A stretch of DNA of 60,339 nucleotides from Elusimicrobiota bacterium (GCA_016209085.1 JACQWV010000017.1:1-60339), one strand, 5' to 3'; counted from the stretch's first letter, positions 43,241 through 51,784 are shown. A program made the numbers and translations. The notes: generated by a model not told the origin, from the letters alone.

Positions 43241-44157
43241 GGTTTAACCGAATGAATCCAGCCGCGCACGTTGCCGGATACGCTTAAGTTTCCCGTATTT
43301 CTGAAAAATTTTATTTGTTCTGCGATGATGGTAAAATCATAACCTTCTTTTATTCCGGTCACTGACGGAGTTGAGCCGTAGAGAAGAAATGAGGAATCGG
43401 CGTTCTGGTAAAAGGCATTTTCGGATGCGGCTATTATCCTGTCGTTTTCAAGAGAGAAATTTCCCATGAAATTTATTTCGGATTTAATCCCGTCCGCTTC
43501 TATTTTCCCGCATTTTGTGCGCAGCGTCTGGCCGTCGGCATAGCCTTCGGCGCCTGGGGCGGCGGTGGCGATGTTCCGGTCGGGCGACATAGCGCCCGAC
43601 ACTTGCCTGCCCCCATGCTTTGTTTCTGCAAGAAACTGTGGGGGATGAGCCGGAGGCTCGTTGTTCCGGCCGTCCTTTGAAGCGTAAGAAAGAAGAAGAA
43701 GCCTTTGTTCCTGCGGCAGGAGAACTGCCTTCTTTGATTCTTCAAAATAGTTTCCGCTGTCGGCCTGTTTTATTTCCATGGTTGAACCGTCGTCAAAAAA
43801 ACGCAGGCAGTAAATATTTTTCTGGAAATTCCATTCTTTTTTTGCCTTGTCGTAAACTGCAAAATCCGCTTTGAGATTGTAGTAAGGGTTTTTGAAAGAA
43901 ACGTCGCCGTCAAATATTTCAAGACGGTTTATCCTGTCTATTTTCCAGTTTCTGCTTCTTACCACCGAGCCCATTAAAAAATCATCGGATGTTTGGGCAT
44001 ATAAAGGAAACAGAAAACATAAAATGTAGCTGCAGAGCGAAGCTCTGCCATAAAGATAAGGAAGTAGTAAACAGAATACCCGCCGCCCCAACCCCGCGGG
44101 TTGGAACTTCAACCCGCGGGGTTGAAGAGGTAGTAGCTGCAGAACTTGCTTTGCCAT
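43237..44157 (-). CDS. lptA: LptA/OstA-like LPS transport protein with repeat-derived leader and insert
   Basis: 306 residues from ATG 44157, 7 nt after the lptC stop; the track start lies inside lptC. Residues ~75-160 match OstA-N beta repeats (INRLEIFDGDVSFKNP, YNLKADFAVYDKAKKEW), and ~212-306 a second stretch (AASENAFYQNADSS, GNLSVSGNVRG). Residues 1-44 (LLPLQPRGLKFQPAGLG) are encoded by REP-like palindromes; the likely native signal core is SYILCFLFPLYAQ. Residues ~164-212 are a second repeat-encoded insert (EGYADGQ, SGAMSPDRN). Expected to bridge LPS across the periplasm, if tolerated inserts leave the fold intact. Confidence 0.8.
   Translation of the reverse strand: MAKQVLQLLPLQPRGLKFQPAGLGRRVFCLLLPYLYGRASLCSYILCFLFPLYAQTSDDFLMGSVVRSRNWKIDRINRLEIFDGDVSFKNPYYNLKADFAVYDKAKKEWNFQKNIYCLRFFDDGSTMEIKQADSGNYFEESKKAVLLPQEQRLLLLSYASKDGRNNEPPAHPPQFLAETKHGGRQVSGAMSPDRNIATAAPGAEGYADGQTLRTKCGKIEADGIKSEINFMGNFSLENDRIIAASENAFYQNADSSFLLYGSTPSVTGIKEGYDFTIIAEQIKFFRNTGNLSVSGNVRGWIHSVKP
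43523..43668. repeat. REP-like repeat cluster inserted in lptA
   Basis: Includes GTCGGGCG-ACATA-GCGCCCGAC-type palindrome (43580-43605), GTCGGCATAGCC (43534-43545) and GAGGCTCGTTGTTCCG (43653-43668). All three recur in the same orientation in the lpxK insert at 52198-52345. Encodes about 49 in-frame residues. Confidence 0.85.
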
Positions 44158-44160
44158 AAT
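44021..44160. repeat. Composite REP-like element at the lptC-lptA junction, coding for the LptA leader
   Basis: GCAGAGC-GAA-GCTCTGC (44032-44048), a perfect 13-bp inverted repeat AACCCCGCGGGTT/AACCCGCGGGGTT (44090-44123), and a degenerate copy GTAGCTGCAGAACTTGCTTTGC (44134-44155). The middle unit is the reverse-orientation twin of 17406-17457. Confidence 0.88.
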
Positions 44161-44164
44161 GTTG

Positions 44165-44716
44165 CTATTTTGTGGCGGATATTTTTGTTTCCTGATTTTG
44201 TATCTCAATCTGCGTAAGGTCGGGGTTGGCCATGAATCCCCTTCCTTTTGTCACGGTTTCTCCCTTGTAAATGGTTATTTCTTCGTCGGTCCAGATTTTA
44301 TTTTCAGCTGACTTAAACAGGATTGTCTTTGTGCCGAGCCGCATATTTTCGGTTCTGGACACGATTGACACGTTTCCGCTCAGTTCAGCGTCTTTGGTTG
44401 AAAGATTCAAAAATCCGGAATCGGAGCTCATTTCGGAAGTTATTGCCCCTGCCGCGTAAAGTTTCAGTTTAGGATGCGCAAGCCTGATTTTGCCGTCTTT
44501 TTCGTTTAAGTTCGCTCCTGCGGAAACAAGGCTCCATTGGTCCTTATTGTCTTTTGATTTAAACAATTCAAGGTCTTTTATTAAATTCACCGGTTCCTGC
44601 GACTCCTTGTTCCGTGAGCTCTGCGAACTGCCGGAACATGAAACCAATAAAAGAAGAAAACAAGTTACAAGACACAAGTTACAAGTCACAAGTGAAAATT
44701 TAGAGAAGCCCTTCAT
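44165..44716 (-). CDS. lptC: LptC-like lipoprotein of LPS export; signal peptide encoded by tandem repeat
   Basis: 183 residues. Lipoprotein signal with lipobox LVSC (Cys27). The rest is the OstA/LptC beta-jellyroll pattern: WSLVSAGANLNEKDGKIRL, SDSGFLNLSTKDAELSG, NMRLGTKTILFKSAENKIWTDE, VTKGRGFMANPDLTQIEI. Takes LPS from LptB2FG to LptA at the inner membrane. Residues 9-20 (LVTCNLCLVTCF) come from five CTTGTNN heptads. Overlaps the end of kdsD by 17 nt. Confidence 0.88.
   Translation of the reverse strand: MKGFSKFSLVTCNLCLVTCFLLLLVSCSGSSQSSRNKESQEPVNLIKDLELFKSKDNKDQWSLVSAGANLNEKDGKIRLAHPKLKLYAAGAITSEMSSDSGFLNLSTKDAELSGNVSIVSRTENMRLGTKTILFKSAENKIWTDEEITIYKGETVTKGRGFMANPDLTQIEIQNQETKISATK
44658..44692. 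repeat. Heptad repeat encoding the LptC signal-peptide core
   Basis: On the coding strand: CTTGTGA, CTTGTAA, CTTGTGT, CTTGTAA, CTTGTTT, five exact 7-nt units. A pure CTTGTAA array read over 21 nt would give LVTCNL-stop; the unit at the stop position is CTTGTGT, giving Cys. Confidence 0.9.
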
Positions 44717-45692
44717 TAAGCAGGTCTCTTTCGTCTATTATGCCGACCGGTTTTTTTGTTTCAGGGTCAATTACAGGGATATTGTCTATTTTCATCCTGG
44801 ACATTATTCTGGCCGCTTCTGCGGCCATGGTATCGGGATGGACCGTTATCGGGTTCCGGGTCATTACGGAAGTTATTTTCTTGTTGAGGCTGGTTTCGCC
44901 CTTTTGCAGATACCTGCGCAGGTCTCCGTCGGTAAAGAAGCCTATCAGCCTGCCTCTGCCGTCTGTCACCGAAGCGGCGCCGAGTCTGGTCTTTGTCATC
45001 ACATACAGCGCGTCTTTAATCAGGCAGGAATTTTTTATCACCGGATTTTCTTTGCCCTTGTGCATCAGGTCTTTCACTTTCGTGTTAAGCAGTTTTCCAA
45101 GGGAGCCGCCCGGATGAAGCCGGGCTAATTCGGCTTTGTCAAAATTTTTTATTTTCATCAGGGTAATCGCAATGGCGTCTCCCAGAGAGAGCATCGCGGC
45201 GGTTGAAGAAGTGGGCACGATATTGAAAGGACATGCTTCCTTGCGGACATTGAGATTGAGGGTTATGTCCGAATGTTTCGCTAATTTTGAATTGAGGTTG
45301 TTCGTGATTGAAATTATCCTGTGTCCTCTGGATTTGAAATACTGAAGGAGCAGGGCGGTTTCATGCGTTTCTCCGGAGTAGGAAAGAGCCAGCGCCACGT
45401 CTTTACGGCCGACCATCCCCATGTCTCCATGAAGGCATTCAACGGGATGGAGATAAATGCTCGGAGTTCCGGTTGAAGAAAGGGTTGCCGCTATCTTTCT
45501 GCCTATGATTCCGGATTTTCCGATGCCTACCACCACGACTCTGCCTGTAGAGTCCAGAATCATTTTTACGGCATTGGCGAAATTCCTGTTCAGACCTTTT
45601 GACAGGCTTGCGAGCGCCGCCATCTCCCTGTTGATGACTTCTTTGCCGCATCTGATTAACAAATGTTTTGAATTATCCCTTTTGTTTTTCAT
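44700..45692 (-). CDS. kdsD: Arabinose-5-phosphate isomerase
   Basis: 330 residues. SIS sugar isomerase domain 40-170 (VVVGIGKSGIIGRKIAATLSS, ALSYSGETHET, PTSSTAAMLSLGDA) and two CBS domains (~205-330; LIKDALYVMTKTRLGAASV, MAAEAARIMSRMKIDNIPV). Makes D-arabinose 5-phosphate from ribulose 5-phosphate, first step to Kdo. Its ATG overlaps the stop of the zinc-ribbon gene (ATGA). Confidence 0.95.
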   Translation of the reverse strand: MKNKRDNSKHLLIRCGKEVINREMAALASLSKGLNRNFANAVKMILDSTGRVVVVGIGKSGIIGRKIAATLSSTGTPSIYLHPVECLHGDMGMVGRKDVALALSYSGETHETALLLQYFKSRGHRIISITNNLNSKLAKHSDITLNLNVRKEACPFNIVPTSSTAAMLSLGDAIAITLMKIKNFDKAELARLHPGGSLGKLLNTKVKDLMHKGKENPVIKNSCLIKDALYVMTKTRLGAASVTDGRGRLIGFFTDGDLRRYLQKGETSLNKKITSVMTRNPITVHPDTMAAEAARIMSRMKIDNIPVIDPETKKPVGIIDERDLLNEGLL

Positions 45693-45952
45693 GGCGGAGG
45701 AACTTTATGCGGGTGGAGCCAGGGCGTCATTTCATCCGGGATTTTCCTGATGTGATACGGGGGGGGGAGCTTGCGCAGGAAATAGCTCGCAATGAAGAAA
45801 ACCGCAATCAGAATTAAATATATCCAGGAAAGGGTTTTTAAATGCCATTTCCAGGTCGGGAACCACGCGGGCGGAAGGGTCAGGTCGTTTCCGCATTTTT
45901 TGCAGAATTTAAAGTTGGCTCTGTTTTCGTATCCGCAATTAGGACATTTCAT
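45689..45952 (-). CDS. Small zinc-ribbon membrane protein
   Basis: 87 residues. Two Cys pairs at the N-terminus (CPNCGYENRANFKFCKKCG) form a zinc ribbon, followed by one membrane helix (WIYLILIAVFFIASYFL) and a Pro-rich tail. Such ribbons are common in small proteins without known function. Translationally coupled to kdsD; a role in the LPS operon is only suggested by position. Confidence 0.78.
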   Translation of the reverse strand: MKCPNCGYENRANFKFCKKCGNDLTLPPAWFPTWKWHLKTLSWIYLILIAVFFIASYFLRKLPPPYHIRKIPDEMTPWLHPHKVPPP

Positions 45953-45957
45953 AAAAT

Positions 45958-46035
45958 CAGTGATTAGTGGTCAGTGTATAGTGGTTAGTTCTTTTCCATC
46001 ACTTGTCACTCGCCACTAACCACTTGCCACTGTCC
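45958..46035. repeat. Inverted heptad repeats at the kdsA 3' end
   Basis: GATTAGTGGTCAGTG and AGTGGTTAG on the left face CACTCGCCACTAACCACTTGCCACTG on the right. The kdsA stop codon (45999-46001) is inside, and its last residues ([10 protein letters not shown]) are repeat-encoded. Confidence 0.8.
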
Positions 46036-46853
46036 TTTGCCAGCGTATCTATATGATTTAGCATATTGACTGCGTCGCATACAAGACTGAGTTTCAGGGA
46101 ATTGGGGCCGTCTGACAATGCTTTTGAGGGATCCGGATGGGTTTCAAAGAAAATGCCGGCTATTTTCAGGATGCAGGCGGCTTTGGCAAGAGGAAGGGCA
46201 AATTTTACGTCTCCTCCGGTAATATTGCCGAGTCCCGCCGGTCTTTGAACAGAGTGGGTGCAGTCAAAAATTACGGGATATCCGGTCTCTTTCATTATTT
46301 CTATGGAGCGCATGTCAACGACAAGATTGTTGTACCCGAAACACGTGCCTCTTTCAGTCAGGAGTATTGACCGGTTGCCTCTGGATTCTATCTTCTTCAC
46401 CGCATTTTGAATTTCCCATGGCGACATGAACTGGCCCTTTTTTATGTTTACTGTTTTGCCCGTATCCGCGGCTGCTGCCAGAAGGTCAGTCTGTCTTGAG
46501 AGAAAAGCAGGTATCTGGATGATATCCGCGCATTTGGAAACCATCGGCGCCTGCCATGTTTCATGCACGTCAATAAGAACGGGGATTGCGAGTTTTCTTT
46601 TAATCTGCGCAGCGATGTCCAGGCTTTTTTTCATCCCTATTCCCCTGAAGGATTTGTGGGAAGTCCTGTTGGCTTTGTCAAAAGAAGCCTTCAGCGCAAA
46701 GGGGGTTTTAAGCCTTGAAAAAACGGTCTTAAGTTTTGAGGCAATGGCCGTAAATCCCTTTTCGGATTCAATCACGCACGGGCCAGCTATGTAGACGAGT
46801 CTGGAGTCGTTGGAAAACGTGATGCCGCCGGCTTTTACTTTTTTTGGGGTCAT
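45999..46853 (-). CDS. kdsA: 3-deoxy-8-phosphooctulonate synthase
   Basis: 284 residues. DAHP/KDO8P synthase TIM barrel: [101 protein letters not shown]. Condenses arabinose 5-phosphate with PEP. The C-terminal ~10 residues come from a tandem repeat. Starts inside the ATGA overlap with pyrG. Confidence 0.96.
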   Translation of the reverse strand: MTPKKVKAGGITFSNDSRLVYIAGPCVIESEKGFTAIASKLKTVFSRLKTPFALKASFDKANRTSHKSFRGIGMKKSLDIAAQIKRKLAIPVLIDVHETWQAPMVSKCADIIQIPAFLSRQTDLLAAAADTGKTVNIKKGQFMSPWEIQNAVKKIESRGNRSILLTERGTCFGYNNLVVDMRSIEIMKETGYPVIFDCTHSVQRPAGLGNITGGDVKFALPLAKAACILKIAGIFFETHPDPSKALSDGPNSLKLSLVCDAVNMLNHIDTLAKDSGKWLVASDK

Positions 46854-48451
46854 AATGTCCCGTTTTTATATTTAAGGCTTGCGGAAATAAATTCCCTGAA
46901 AAGAGGATGCGGATTAAGCGGCGTTGATTTGAATTCAGGATGAAACTGGACTCCCATGAACCACTGCCGGCTTTTAAGTTCTATTATTTCAGGCAGGTTT
47001 TTTTCTTTATATATTCCGCTGACGACAAGGCCGCGTTTGGAGCAGGCTTTCGCGTATTTGGGATTGAATTCATATCTATGCCTGTGCCTTTCGGATATAA
47101 GACCTAAGGAGTAAATGTCTTTCGCCAGGGAATTGGGTTTTATGCGGCACGGATAGGAGCCCAGCCTCATGGTCCCGCCCTTGTGTTTTATTTTTTTCTG
47201 TTCCGGCATTATGTCCACCACGGGATGAGGAGTATTGGGCTTGAATTCCACGGAATGAGCGTTTTTGAGCCCGGCAACGTTCCTGGCAAATTCTATCGCC
47301 GCGCACTGCATTCCAAGACATATCCCGAGAAAAGGAACGCGGTTTTCCCTGGCAAATTTTACGGTTTCTATTTTTCCTTCAATGCCTCTTTCGCCGAACC
47401 CTCCCGGCACTATTATGCCGTGCATCGTTGAAAGAGTCTCCTTGAATCCGCCGTCTTCCACGTCCAGAAAATTTATTTCAGCGTGCGTGTTATTCGCAAC
47501 GGCTCCATGGTTTATCGCTTCCACCAGAGACTTGTAAGAGTCCTTCAGTTTGGTGTATTTTCCGGCAATGGCTATTTTGACCGGTTCGGTTTTCATGCAG
47601 TTCTTGAGTTTTTCAACGTAATTTATCCACTCCTCAAAATCCCATCTCTTGCTTCTCAGACGCAGGAGCATCATGATTTGTTCGTCAATTCCCTGTCTTT
47701 TGAGAATATTCGGCACGTTGTATATTGAAAACGTGTCCGGGGATTCAATCACGGCTTCCTGCGGCACGCTGCAAAAAAGAGCTATCTTGTTTTTCATCTC
47801 CCTGCTCAGGGGTTTTTCCGTTCTGCAGATTATTATGTCCGGGTCTATGCCTATTTCCCTGAGTTTATGAACCGAATGCTGGGTCGGTTTTGTTTTGAGC
47901 TCGTCGCTGGAAGAAAGATAAGGAACCAGGGTTACGTGAATGTAAATCACGTCGCTGCGGGTTTTATCCGGCTTCATTTGTCTGGCGGCTTCAAGAAAAG
48001 GCAGGCTTTCTATGTCGCCCACGGTGCCGCCTATCTCTATTATCACTATGTCAAAATCTTTTCCCGTCTCTAAAAACCTCCGTTTTATTTCGTCGGTTAC
48101 ATGAGGGATTACCTGCACCGTCTGACCGAGATATTCGCCCTGTCGTTCTTTGGATATTACGCTCTGATAAATTTTCCCCGCGGTGACATTATTGTCCCTG
48201 GTGGTGCTGATTTCCAGAAATCGTTCGTAATATCCGAGGTCAAGGTCGGTTTCCGCTCCGTCATCAGTGACAAAGACCTCGCCGTGCTGGAAAGGAGCCA
48301 TGGTGCCTGCGTCCACATTTATGTAGGGGTCGCATTTTATGATTGTGACGGAGAGGCCGTGCGCCTTGAGAAGCCTTCCTATGGATGCGGCGCAGATTCC
48401 CTTTCCGAGGGAGCTTACGACGCCGCCGGTGATAAAAATATATTTGGGCAT
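46850..48451 (-). CDS. pyrG: CTP synthase
   Basis: 533 residues from [10 protein letters not shown]; the track start adds four residues. Synthetase domain 1-270 ([44 protein letters not shown]) and class I glutamine amidotransferase domain ([17 protein letters not shown] nucleophile, [10 protein letters not shown]). Makes CTP from UTP. Its place between kdsA and kdsB is meaningful because KdsB consumes CTP. Confidence 0.97.
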   Translation of the reverse strand: MPKYIFITGGVVSSLGKGICAASIGRLLKAHGLSVTIIKCDPYINVDAGTMAPFQHGEVFVTDDGAETDLDLGYYERFLEISTTRDNNVTAGKIYQSVISKERQGEYLGQTVQVIPHVTDEIKRRFLETGKDFDIVIIEIGGTVGDIESLPFLEAARQMKPDKTRSDVIYIHVTLVPYLSSSDELKTKPTQHSVHKLREIGIDPDIIICRTEKPLSREMKNKIALFCSVPQEAVIESPDTFSIYNVPNILKRQGIDEQIMMLLRLRSKRWDFEEWINYVEKLKNCMKTEPVKIAIAGKYTKLKDSYKSLVEAINHGAVANNTHAEINFLDVEDGGFKETLSTMHGIIVPGGFGERGIEGKIETVKFARENRVPFLGICLGMQCAAIEFARNVAGLKNAHSVEFKPNTPHPVVDIMPEQKKIKHKGGTMRLGSYPCRIKPNSLAKDIYSLGLISERHRHRYEFNPKYAKACSKRGLVVSGIYKEKNLPEIIELKSRQWFMGVQFHPEFKSTPLNPHPLFREFISASLKYKNGTL

Positions 48452-48463
48452 AATAAACAGCAA

Positions 48464-48556
48464 TGAATAGTGATTAAGTAAATAATTATTAAGTGATTAA
48501 GTAACAGCGATTTAAGGAACTTAATCGCTAAATCACTTAATCTCTTAATCACTGTT
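48464..48556. repeat. Inverted octamer-type repeats between kdsB and pyrG
   Basis: AGTGATTAAGTAA, ATTATTAAGTGATTAAG and GCGATTTAAG face CTTAATCGCTAAATCACTTAATCTCTTAATCAC; the two halves can pair over about 35 nt. The first bases of the array overlap the kdsB stop region. Confidence 0.82.
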
Positions 48557-49298
48557 GTATATATTTTATTAAATATTGCTCCGCTTTCTTAATATCCTGC
48601 CTGACGTCTATTGCCGGGCCGAGTCTTGGGACTTTTACAGCCCCGATGCAGAGTCCCGCTTCAAGAGCGCGCAGCTGTTCAAGTCTTTCAAGAGATTCAA
48701 GAACGCTTTCAGGCAAAGAAACGAATTTCTTAAGAGCGTCGTACCTGTAAACGTAAAATCCGCAGTGTTTATACCAGGGAATTTTCATGGAAACAGCCGA
48801 TAAGGGATGATGAAAGGGAATCGGGATTCTGGAGAAATAAACGGCCCTGGAGTTTTTTCCCAGAGCCACTTTTACCGTATTGGGATTAATGAGGTCTTTT
48901 TTATCATAGATAGGGCTGCACGCTGTAGTTATGTGAAATTGCGGATTTTTTTTCAGCAGTTCAAACGCTTTGATGAGCGTACCGGGCTCCATAAAAGGTT
49001 CGTCAGCCTGGTAGTTGATTATGAATTCTCTTTTGTTTCTGAGCGCGGTTTCAAAAACCCTGTCCGTGCCTGATTTGCATTTTGGGCTTGTCAGGCAGGT
49101 CTCGGCGCCTATTGTTTTTGCAAAATGCAGGACTTTTTCATGTTCGGTCGCTATTATTACCCGCCCCAGTCCGGCGCGGAGAGCGGATTCGTAACACCAT
49201 TGCAGAACGGGTTTCCCGTTCAATTTATGAAGGACTTTTCCCGGGAACCTTTCCGAAGCGTACCTGGCAGGGATTACGATTAAACAGTTGCTTTGCAT
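48549..49298 (-). CDS. kdsB: 3-deoxy-manno-octulosonate cytidylyltransferase
   Basis: 249 residues. Nucleotidyltransferase fold: IVIPARYASERFPGKVL at the CTP site, GKPVLQWCYESAL, IIATEHEKVL, SGTDRVFETA, IINYQADEPFMEP, YFSRIPIPFH, KHCGFYVYR. Activates Kdo as CMP-Kdo for the Kdo transferase WaaA, which is not in the window. Overlaps rfaE1 by 19 nt. Confidence 0.96.
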   Translation of the reverse strand: MQSNCLIVIPARYASERFPGKVLHKLNGKPVLQWCYESALRAGLGRVIIATEHEKVLHFAKTIGAETCLTSPKCKSGTDRVFETALRNKREFIINYQADEPFMEPGTLIKAFELLKKNPQFHITTACSPIYDKKDLINPNTVKVALGKNSRAVYFSRIPIPFHHPLSAVSMKIPWYKHCGFYVYRYDALKKFVSLPESVLESLERLEQLRALEAGLCIGAVKVPRLGPAIDVRQDIKKAEQYLIKYIQQ

Positions 49299-50296
49299 GA
49301 TTTTATGGCTTCAAGCAGTTCGGTCCTGGTAACCGAGGCGGTTCCGAGTTTGCCAACAACAATGCCGGCCGCTAAATTTGAAAGTACTGCAGATTCAAGG
49401 ATTGAAGCGCCTGAAGCTAAAGAAAGCGTGAAGACAGATATGACCGTGTCTCCCGCGCCGGTAACGTCAAACACTTCCTTTGCGTTGGTGGGGATGTGGG
49501 TGATTTTTGCGCATGGACATGATTTATCAAGAAGAGTCATGCCGTGTTCCCCGCGGGTAATAAGCAGGGATCTGCATTTGAGAGCCGCAAGTATCCTGCG
49601 GCCGGTTTTTTCAATATCCTCGTCTCCTGTTTTTTCAATCATGCCCATCCCCTGATGCGCTTCAGCCGCGTTCGGGGTCATACATGTCGCGTGTTTGTAT
49701 TTTTTAAAATGCTCGGGTTTCGGATCCACGCAGACCGGGATTTTCATTTTAACGCAGAGTCTTATCGCAGAATCTATGACGGCAGGAGTGAGAGTCCCCT
49801 TGCCGTAATCGGATAAAATCAATGCCCGGCAGCCCATGGAAAGTTTCTGTTTGAGATTATTTATGAGTTTCAGTTCAAATTTACTGCCCGCATTAATGTC
49901 GGGCTCTCTGTCGAATCTCACAATCTGCTGGTGTTCCGCTATGATTCTGGTTTTTTCAATGGCGGTTATTTCAGGGGTTGATATTATTCCTGAAACATCC
50001 GTTCCTGTTTCAACCAGTAAACCGAGGAGCCGTTTGGAGGTCTCGTTTACGCCTGTCAGGGATATGACCGAGGCCTTGGCGTCCAGAGACAGAAGATTGC
50101 GGGCCACGTTCCCGCAGCCGCCCGGCGAGAGCGTTTCCTCTTTCACTTTTACCACAGGAACCGGCGCTTCCGGAGAAATTCTTTTGACAGAGCCTCTGAT
50201 ATATCTATCCAGCATAAGGTCGCCCAGTACCGCTATAGCGGTACTGGAAAATTTCTCCGTTATTTCCGCCAGCCGCATGATATTTATTTTATTCAT
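49280..50296 (-). CDS. rfaE1: D-glycero-beta-D-manno-heptose-7-phosphate kinase (RfaE domain I)
   Basis: 338 residues, PfkB/ribokinase fold only, without the C-terminal nucleotidyltransferase found in E. coli HldE. VLGDLMLDRYIRGSVKRISPEAPVPVV is diagnostic (quoted in part: LMLDRYIRGSVKRISPEAP). Further PGGCGNVARNL, LILSDYGKGTL and the catalytic DVTGAGDTVISV. Makes heptose 1,7-bisphosphate for GmhB. The ADP-heptose-forming partner (RfaE2) is not in the window. Confidence 0.92.
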   Translation of the reverse strand: MNKINIMRLAEITEKFSSTAIAVLGDLMLDRYIRGSVKRISPEAPVPVVKVKEETLSPGGCGNVARNLLSLDAKASVISLTGVNETSKRLLGLLVETGTDVSGIISTPEITAIEKTRIIAEHQQIVRFDREPDINAGSKFELKLINNLKQKLSMGCRALILSDYGKGTLTPAVIDSAIRLCVKMKIPVCVDPKPEHFKKYKHATCMTPNAAEAHQGMGMIEKTGDEDIEKTGRRILAALKCRSLLITRGEHGMTLLDKSCPCAKITHIPTNAKEVFDVTGAGDTVISVFTLSLASGASILESAVLSNLAAGIVVGKLGTASVTRTELLEAIKSCKATV

Positions 50297-50311
50297 AGAG
50301 ATTATTATATA

Positions 50312-51148
50312 TTATTGAAAACTTCGTTTTGCCAGTTTTGCCGTTACAGAGCCGATGAATATTTCGGCTTTGATCATCACCGGGATTTTTGCCTCGTCGT
50401 CAGTCAGCCAGACGTACAACTTGGCATTTTTCTTGGAGATAAAAATCCCTTCCTCAAGAATCCGCGGTTCTATCAGAACGCATCTGACTTTGCCTGCCGG
50501 TGTTTTTATCTTTTCCCTTTTGTGGACCTTGACGATAAGAGTCCAGTTCTTTTTCGTGTTTACCGGCATGGAAAACTCGGAGCCTTCGTCAAGGTTCTTT
50601 GTCCTTACTGCATAGAGGCTTGTAAGCACGTCGTTGACGGGTCCGGGGATAAGACCGGAGCTTTCGGTTATCTCGCCGTCTTTGTTTTTTCTTTGCGCCG
50701 TGAAAGAAGAAGAGGATATGTCATATAAAACCCATTCCGCATAAATATACTTTCCTTCTTTTATGTTTTTATAATACCCGTATGAATACAGGGTTTCCGA
50801 GTCCATCCATGCCTCGTTTAAATCCCTGACTTGATAGAAATTGTCTATAAACGAAGAAGAACGGGCCTCTGAAATAAAATGATAAGCGGGTCTTGTGCCT
50901 GCCAAAACAATCCTGTCGGAATAGAGATAAGACTGGCCGACATTTATGAAACCCCAGTATATTTCATAATCAAGCTTTTCTTTGTGCCACGGTTTTGTGG
51001 AAAAATTAATTTCCCCAGTAATTTCCGGAAAAGAGGATAAAGGACAGGAAAACGCAGAATTTAAATTTTCGGCATAAACGGAAGAAGAAATTAAAAATGA
51101 GAAAATAAAACTGATTACCGATTTCTGATTTATGATTTCTAATTTCAT
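50312..51148 (-). CDS. DUF3108 exported protein; start region built from heptad repeats
   Basis: 278 residues. Signal peptide (VISFIFSFLISSSVYA). The body matches the DUF3108 pattern: LDYEIYWGFINVGQSYLYSD, YHFISEARSSSFIDNFYQVRD, AGKVRCVLIEPRI, LYVWLTDDEAKIPVMIKAE. Periplasmic, function unknown; often found near envelope genes. The ATG and residues 2-13 lie in a repeat of AAATCAG-type heptads. Next to rfaE1 with a 15-nt gap. Confidence 0.85.
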   Translation of the reverse strand: MKLEIINQKSVISFIFSFLISSSVYAENLNSAFSCPLSSFPEITGEINFSTKPWHKEKLDYEIYWGFINVGQSYLYSDRIVLAGTRPAYHFISEARSSSFIDNFYQVRDLNEAWMDSETLYSYGYYKNIKEGKYIYAEWVLYDISSSSFTAQRKNKDGEITESSGLIPGPVNDVLTSLYAVRTKNLDEGSEFSMPVNTKKNWTLIVKVHKREKIKTPAGKVRCVLIEPRILEEGIFISKKNAKLYVWLTDDEAKIPVMIKAEIFIGSVTAKLAKRSFQ

Positions 51149-51180
51149 TTAATTTCTAATTACTGGTTACTGATTACTGC
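51111..51180. repeat. Heptad repeat containing the DUF3108 start codon
   Basis: Coding strand, upstream to downstream: AGTAATC, AGTAACC, AGTAATT, AGAAATT, then AA-ATG, AAATTAG, AAATCAT, AAATCAG, AAATCGG, TAATCAG. The start codon splits two arrays. The stop of gmhB is at the upstream edge. Confidence 0.85.
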
Positions 51181-51752
51181 TGTTTTATTATCCATCTTGC
51201 CGCCTGCAGCAGCGTGTCTGCAACGTGAGCCGCAAGATTCTTTGCGGCTTTAATTTCATGAGAGCCGTGCCCGGTTAACAAGAGTATTGATTTTAAGTTG
51301 AATTTCCGCGCCAGTATCATATCAGTCGTCTTATCTCCTACCAGATAAGAACTCTTTATGTCAAGATTATGGTTTTTAAGCGCCTCTTTGACCAGGCCCG
51401 GTTCGGGCTTTCTGCACCGGCATCCGTCCCGCGGTCCGTGCGGACACATATAAATACCGTCTATTTTCACGCCTTTTTTTTCCAGATAATCCAGTATTTT
51501 AAGATTAACCAGTATTGCTTTTTTCAACGTCATCAATTTTCTTGCCACGGCCGATTGATTGGTAAGTATTATGAGCTGGAAACCGGATTCCTGCAGTTTT
51601 ATGAGAGCGTCCGGCGCGGTTTTGTAGATTCTGATGCCGCTTGTTTTTGTAAGATAACGGCCTTTCCTGTCAAGGTTGATTGTGCCGTCCCTGTCTAAAA
51701 AAACAGCCGGTTTTTTTGTTTTATTATCCGATTTCCTCGAATAAACAAGCAT
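51174..51752 (-). CDS. gmhB: D-glycero-D-manno-heptose 1,7-bisphosphate 7-phosphatase
   Basis: 192 residues, HAD family. FLDRDGTINLD near 19-29 holds the nucleophile Asp; LIILTNQSAVARKL motif II; zinc loop CPHGPRDGCRCRKPEP (CxH...CxC) typical of GmhB; VGDKTTDMILARKF motif IV. Removes the 7-phosphate from heptose bisphosphate, after RfaE1. HisB-N is the nearest alternative, but context favours GmhB. Confidence 0.9.
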   Translation of the reverse strand: MLVYSRKSDNKTKKPAVFLDRDGTINLDRKGRYLTKTSGIRIYKTAPDALIKLQESGFQLIILTNQSAVARKLMTLKKAILVNLKILDYLEKKGVKIDGIYMCPHGPRDGCRCRKPEPGLVKEALKNHNLDIKSSYLVGDKTTDMILARKFNLKSILLLTGHGSHEIKAAKNLAAHVADTLLQAARWIIKQQ

Positions 51753-51784
51753 TTTTATTCGCTGTCTATATGCACTGCGGTCTC

